Shown: piece after piece, positions 6,970-9,945 of the stretch | How the letters are laid out: every line of letters begins with the position of its first letter | How positions within the stretch are numbered: position 1 is the first letter of the stretch | Assembly: GCA_937895775.1 (NCBI GenBank) | Contig: CALBLD010000227.1 | Span: forward strand, 1-9,945 | Source of the DNA: an uncultured Clostridia bacterium | Lineage (GTDB): Bacteria; Bacillota; Clostridia; Oscillospirales; CAG-272 | DNA length: 9,945 bases | Direction: 5' to 3' | Position numbers and translations under genes: made by a program | Notes under the pieces: model-generated | Database searches by the model: none | Seen by the model: only the letters and a program-made list of their open reading frames with translations | What the model was told of the DNA's origin: nothing

Positions 6970-7673
6970 ACGACTTTATCGCAAGGCTGACTTCCGCGGC
7001 GGCGGGGGCGGGAATCGCCCTCGGAAGGGAAGAGGCGGAAAAGTTTTATCTGCTTTATCTCATGCTGTCGGACAGCGGCAAAAAAATGAACCTGACCGCG
7101 ATATGCGACGAGGACGGAGTAATTATGCGCCATTTCGTCGATTGCCTTACGGTCGTCCCTTTTGTTGACGGATGCGGCAAAAGGGTGGTCGATATCGGCT
7201 GCGGCGGCGGATTTCCGACTCTTCCGCTTGCCATAGTGCGTCCCGGACTTGAAATAACAGCAGTTGATTCGACCGCAAAAAAGCTCACATTTGTGGATGA
7301 AGTGTCAAAAAAGTTGTCGCTGAACGTAAAAACGGTTGCCGCACGTGCGGAAGAACTGGGCGCGGGTCGGATGCGGGGGAGTTTTGATGTCGCGCTGTCG
7401 CGTGCGGTCGCGCGGATGAACGTCCTGTGTGAACTGTGCATGCCGCTCGTGAGGGTCGGCGGGAACTTTATCGCGATGAAGGGTGCCGAAGGGCATGCCG
7501 AGATTGTTGAAGCGGAAAACGCAATAAGAACGCTCGGCGGAGAGCTTGTCGGCGAAAAAAGCTTTGAACTTCCGGGCGCGGGCGGTCGGGTGATCGCCGT
7601 CATCCGAAAGAAAAACGGCACACCGCCGAACTATCCGAGACAGTACGCGAAAATCAAAAGCAAGCCGCTCTGA
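6966..7673 (+). CDS. rsmG: 16S rRNA (guanine(527)-N7)-methyltransferase RsmG (GidB)
   Basis: RsmG uses S-adenosylmethionine to methylate N7 of G527 in the 530 loop of 16S rRNA; loss of it gives low-level streptomycin resistance in several bacteria. The 235-residue length fits Firmicutes RsmG. The N-terminal helical part holds the family signature NLTAI (42-46) and the RHFVDCL segment (55-61). Methyltransferase motif I is VDIGCGGGFPTLPLA (75-89), followed by the acidic loop AVDSTAKKLTFVDE (99-112), RAEELG (127-132) and the DVALSRAVA strand (141-149). The C-terminus ends in PPNYPRQYAKIKSKPL, the typical family tail. Translation starts at GTG 6966, sharing GTGA with the mnmG stop, behind AAGGAGG. 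The classical gidA-gidB pair is thus intact, but it is followed by an oxidoreductase under its own promoter and not by noc or parAB. Confidence 0.96.
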   Translation: MNDFIARLTSAAAGAGIALGREEAEKFYLLYLMLSDSGKKMNLTAICDEDGVIMRHFVDCLTVVPFVDGCGKRVVDIGCGGGFPTLPLAIVRPGLEITAVDSTAKKLTFVDEVSKKLSLNVKTVAARAEELGAGRMRGSFDVALSRAVARMNVLCELCMPLVRVGGNFIAMKGAEGHAEIVEAENAIRTLGGELVGEKSFELPGAGGRVIAVIRKKNGTPPNYPRQYAKIKSKPL

Positions 7674-7689
7674 AAATTATCAAAAAGAC

Positions 7690-7718
7690 TTGACAGACGA
7701 CTTTTGCTGTGCTAAAAT
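7690..7718 (+). promoter_or_regulatory. Near-consensus promoter of the oxidoreductase gene
   Basis: A perfect TTGACA (7690-7695) and TAAAAT (7713-7718) are separated by 17 bp, and TGC directly before the -10 box supplies the extended -10 element. The predicted start is near 7725, giving a leader of about 40 bases with GGAGGA (7757-7762) before the ATG at 7767. It begins 17 bases after the rsmG stop and is the strongest promoter in the window by match to consensus. Confidence 0.75.
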
Positions 7719-7734
7719 GCAAAAAGGGCATTTT
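7714..7734 (+). promoter_or_regulatory. Inverted repeat over the -10 box and start site: candidate operator
   Basis: AAAATGC (7714-7720) and GCATTTT (7728-7734) are perfect inverted arms separated by seven bases. They overlap the -10 box of the oxidoreductase promoter and span the expected transcription start. A protein binding here would block polymerase, so the position fits a repressor site. No regulator gene is in the window. The arms are A/T-rich and chance is not excluded. Confidence 0.42.
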
Positions 7735-7766
7735 GCCGAAAAAACGGAAGGTTTCCGGAGGATTTT

Positions 7767-8825
7767 ATGAAAACTGTAATCGGAATAATCGGATGCGGAA
7801 GAATTGCGAATATCGCGCATTTTCCCGCACTTTCACAACTTGAGGATGTGCGGATAAAGTATGCGTGCGATCTCATTGAGGAAAAGGCGCAGAAGATGAA
7901 GGATATGTATCCGTGCGTCGAAAACATCACGACAGACTATCACGAACTGCTCGCAGACCCCGAGGTGCAGGCTGTATACGTCCTGACCCCGAACTATGCA
8001 CACTACACGGTAACGATGGACGCGCTCCGTGCAGGAAAGCACGTTTTCTGCGAAAAGCCGATAACCGTAAACTACGAGCTGTCATGCGAAATGGCAAAAG
8101 AGGCAAACGAGCGCGGACTGATGCTCAACATCGGCGTCTGCAATCGCTACCATAAGTCGGTTGAGATGCTGGAGCAGATGAACAGGGAAGGCAAGTTCGG
8201 TAAGATTTATCATGTTTACTGTTCCTTCCGCGCGTTCAGATCGATCCCCGGACTCGGCGGTCCGTTCACGACGAAGGCTCAATCGGGCGGCGGCGTGCTT
8301 ATCGACTGGGGTGTGCATTTCCTTGATCTGATTCTCTATATTCTCGGCGGAGCAAAGCTCGAAACGGTCACCTGCGACACTTACAGCGAAATGGCTAAGG
8401 ATATGAAGCAGTACAATGCCCCCGATATGTGGGCGAGGGACACTGCCGACATCGAACACGGCACAAACGACGTTGAGGATATGGTCACAGGCTACATACG
8501 TACCGACAAGGGAAGCATTTCGTTCAACGGTTCGTGGGCAGAGAATATCAAGGACGGCGGAAAGTTCATAGATTTCCTCGGTGACAAGGGCGGCGCGCGC
8601 CTCGATTACTGCGGACATTTCTCCTTCTATGACGGAAGCACGCTCGAGGAGAGCCGTCCCGAATATGATATACCCAATATGTATCGTTGCGAGGACAGGG
8701 CGTTCATCGATTCCGTAGTAAGCGGCGAGAAGACGAGAAGCCATATAGACAACATACTTGAAAGCGCAAGACTGCTTGACGCGCTTTACCGTTCCGCCGA
8801 AAAGTCGGAGGAGCTGAAATTCTGA
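7767..8825 (+). CDS. Gfo/Idh/MocA-family NAD(P)-dependent oxidoreductase
   Basis: This 352-residue cytoplasmic enzyme belongs to the glucose-fructose oxidoreductase/inositol dehydrogenase/MocA family, which oxidises or reduces sugars, inositols and related polyols with NAD(P). The N-terminal Rossmann fold opens with VIGIIGCGRIA, putting the GCGRIA dinucleotide motif at 9-14. TPNYAHYTVTMDALRAGKHVFCEKPIT follows, with the family's Glu96-Lys97-Pro98; the lysine is normally catalytic. The C-terminal half has GGGVLIDWGVHFLDLILYILGG, with Asp180 and His184 in the expected active-site segment, then a long substrate-domain sheet including the IEHGTNDVEDMVTGYI region. Length and motifs are complete. 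The start is ATG at 7767 with GGAGGA four bases upstream. It has its own strong promoter and candidate operator and ends 52 bases before a strong terminator, so it is probably monocistronic. The substrate cannot be told, since no sugar kinase, isomerase or transporter gene is adjacent. Confidence 0.9.
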   Translation: MKTVIGIIGCGRIANIAHFPALSQLEDVRIKYACDLIEEKAQKMKDMYPCVENITTDYHELLADPEVQAVYVLTPNYAHYTVTMDALRAGKHVFCEKPITVNYELSCEMAKEANERGLMLNIGVCNRYHKSVEMLEQMNREGKFGKIYHVYCSFRAFRSIPGLGGPFTTKAQSGGGVLIDWGVHFLDLILYILGGAKLETVTCDTYSEMAKDMKQYNAPDMWARDTADIEHGTNDVEDMVTGYIRTDKGSISFNGSWAENIKDGGKFIDFLGDKGGARLDYCGHFSFYDGSTLEESRPEYDIPNMYRCEDRAFIDSVVSGEKTRSHIDNILESARLLDALYRSAEKSEELKF

Positions 8826-8835
8826 GATACAAAGA

Positions 8836-8863
8836 CGGCACGTCCCGTGCAGGGACACCGCCG
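8836..8863 (+). other. Stem-loop in the 3' untranslated region
   Basis: CGGC (8836-8839) and GCCG (8860-8863) enclose GTCCC (8842-8846) and GGGAC (8852-8856) around a GTGCA loop, with a small internal loop. An alternative pairing GCACG/CGTGC (8838-8842 with 8846-8850) competes with it. It lies between the oxidoreductase stop and the strong terminator. No T run follows, so I do not call it a terminator. Confidence 0.35.
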
Positions 8864-8877
8864 ATAACCTGAAAATG

Positions 8878-8914
8878 AAAACCGCGGCGACCCCAAAAGG
8901 TCGCTGCGGTTTTT
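8878..8914 (+). terminator. Strong bidirectional intrinsic terminator
   Basis: AAAACCGC-G-GCGACC (8878-8892) pairs with GGTCGC-T-GCGGTTTT (8899-8913), a 15-bp stem with a single G-U pair around a CCAAAA loop. On the plus strand a TTTTT run (8910-8914) completes a Rho-independent terminator for the oxidoreductase. On the minus strand the A run at 8878-8881 becomes TTTT, so the same hairpin ends the convergent PepSY-repeat gene, whose stop lies 14 bases away. Confidence 0.9.
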
Positions 8915-8928
8915 GTATGCCCGATTAT

Positions 8929-9945
8929 TCAGTTGTCGATTTTCTTTTCGGATTTGATGATGTTGCCGCTTGAGGCATCAATTTCGTAATCATATTCGAA
9001 ACCGTTACAGACAAATTCGATCTCGTAGATAATTCTGCCGTCATCGTCGTCGGTGTCGATTTCAAGTTCTTTTGCGTCGGCTTTGAGTACGCCCGCATGT
9101 GCAAGCGCAAGATTCAGTGCCTCATCGGCTGTGATCTTTGCCTTCGGGATTTCGGGAGTGACCGAAGAATCGATCGCTTTCTTTTCGGATTTGATAATGT
9201 TGCCGTTTGTCGCATCGATCTCGTAATCGTATTCGAAGCCGTCGCAGACAAATTCGATTTCGTAAATAATCCTGCCATCATCGTCGTCGGTGTCGATTTC
9301 AAGTTCTTTTGCATCGGCTTTGAGTACGCCCGCATGAGCAAGCGCAAGCTGTATAGCTTCATCGGCAGTGATCTTTGCCTTCGGGATTTCGGGAGTGACG
9401 GGGGAATCGATTGCTTCCTTTTCGGATTTGATGATGTTGCCGTTTGTCGCATCAATCTCGTATTCGTATTCGAAAGTGCCGCAGACAAATTCGATTTCGT
9501 AGATAATTCTGCCGTCATCGACATCAAATTCGATCTCAAGCAGCGTTGCCTCGTCATAGGACACGCCTGCCGCATCAAGTGCGATTTTTTTCGCCTGCTC
9601 GCTTCCGATGTATGCCTTGTCGCTCGCCTCGCCGACGATATCGAGTTTCTTGCCGCCCTCTTCGCCGATTGTGCCGTAGAGCTTGCGCATAATGAGATTC
9701 AGCTCGTTTATCGAAAGCGACGAAAGTTCTTCAAATGTATGGGTGGGGTTTTTTGAGATTATTTCGTTTATAAGCTGAGCTTTTCCTACCGATATGCCGT
9801 ATTTGTCGGCAATATTTTTCAGTTCTTCGTTTTTTGTGACTGTCTGACTGAGTACGGCTCCCGAGAAACTGTCGGTTTTGAGTAATTTGCCGATCTCGGC
9901 GGTCAGCTTTTCGCGGAGAGCGGCTCCGCGCTCTTCGTTTTTATT
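8929..9945 (-). CDS. Partial PepSY-repeat surface protein with RsgI-like central region
   Basis: The frame is open without a stop from the right edge to TGA at 8931-8929, so the 338 visible residues are the C-terminal part of a longer protein. Methionine 86 (at 9690) has no ribosome binding site and lies inside the conserved region, so I do not take it as the start. Visible residues 1-85 contain LREKLTAEI, FSGAVLSQTV, KNIADKYGISVGKAQLINEII (about 43-63) and FEELSSLSINELN. From memory this matches the extracytoplasmic part of clostridial RsgI-like anti-sigma factors. After a Lys/Gly/Glu linker come three PepSY-type modules, about 79 residues each: a helix (ADEALNLALAHAG), an acidic loop (DDDDGR), and strands IIYEIEFVC, FEYDYEIDA and GNIIKSEK. 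Each has a cysteine at the same place (visible residues 155, 234, 313). The protein is very acidic. PepSY modules are thought to bind or inhibit peptidases or act as surface sensors. The anti-sigma role is an inference needing the missing N-terminus. Confidence 0.82.
   Translation of the reverse strand, partial: NKNEERGAALREKLTAEIGKLLKTDSFSGAVLSQTVTKNEELKNIADKYGISVGKAQLINEIISKNPTHTFEELSSLSINELNLIMRKLYGTIGEEGGKKLDIVGEASDKAYIGSEQAKKIALDAAGVSYDEATLLEIEFDVDDGRIIYEIEFVCGTFEYEYEIDATNGNIIKSEKEAIDSPVTPEIPKAKITADEAIQLALAHAGVLKADAKELEIDTDDDDGRIIYEIEFVCDGFEYDYEIDATNGNIIKSEKKAIDSSVTPEIPKAKITADEALNLALAHAGVLKADAKELEIDTDDDDGRIIYEIEFVCNGFEYDYEIDASSGNIIKSEKKIDN
8941..9651 (-). repeat. Three tandem 237-bp coding repeats (PepSY modules)
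   Basis: The block starting CTTTTCGGATTTGAT recurs at 8944, 9181 and 9418, an exact 237-bp or 79-codon period. By hand alignment copies 8941-9177 and 9178-9414 differ at about 28 of 237 positions (about 88% identical), mostly silent. The third copy (9415 to about 9651) matches well over its first half and diverges in the helix region (9540 onward). The length is always a multiple of three, so gain or loss of a unit keeps the frame. The two C-terminal modules are the youngest pair. Confidence 0.9.

Noticed and set aside
7680..7766. Chromosome origin or DnaA-box cluster next to rsmG
   Set aside because: No TTATCCACA-like boxes were found in the intergenic regions around mnmG-rsmG.
8941..9651. 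CRISPR array suggested by regularly spaced similar segments
   Set aside because: The similarity covers the whole 237-bp unit, the reading frame stays open, and it encodes protein modules.
9097..9756. Long plus-strand open frame (219 codons) opposite the repeat gene
   Set aside because: It mirrors the repetitive minus-strand gene, has no ribosome binding site, and its cysteine/phenylalanine-rich product looks like an antisense shadow.

Overview
The window looks like chromosomal DNA from a Gram-positive-type bacterium, most likely a clostridial member of the Bacillota (Firmicutes). This rests on purine-rich Shine-Dalgarno sites of the AAGGAGG/GAAAGGA type, near-consensus sigma-A promoters, two lipobox lipoproteins, and the gidA-gidB (mnmG-rsmG) pair. 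It also rests on a partial surface protein whose visible N-terminal part resembles clostridial RsgI-like anti-sigma factors. Base composition is near one half GC, and I see no sign of a prophage, insertion sequence, tRNA, rRNA or CRISPR array.

Layout. The left part (1-1990) is on the minus strand. It holds a promoter for a gene beyond the left edge, an ABC-type extracellular solute-binding lipoprotein (114-1394), and a small lipoprotein with a lipocalin/DUF5640-like beta-rich domain (1493-1921). A 210-bp divergent intergenic region (1922-2131) carries back-to-back promoters. The plus-strand block (2132-8825) then holds asnS, a subgroup Ic-like aspartate aminotransferase, mnmG, rsmG and a Gfo/Idh/MocA-family oxidoreductase. 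The oxidoreductase has its own very strong promoter and a candidate operator. A strong bidirectional terminator (8878-8914) separates it from a convergent minus-strand gene (8929 to beyond 9945). That gene encodes an extracellular protein ending in three PepSY-type repeats with an exact 237-bp period.

How the genes fit together. asnS and the aminotransferase lie in one probable transcription unit. One loads asparagine onto tRNA and the other makes aspartate, the asparagine precursor. mnmG and rsmG are translationally coupled through a GTGA overlap and act on tRNA wobble uridine and 16S rRNA. The oxidoreductase and the two lipoproteins look like accessory metabolism or uptake genes with no recognisable partners here. 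The PepSY-repeat gene is the least ordinary item. I see no clear sign of an undescribed multi-gene system. Most of the window is housekeeping, and the interest lies in the repeat protein, the regulatory sites and the gene pairings.
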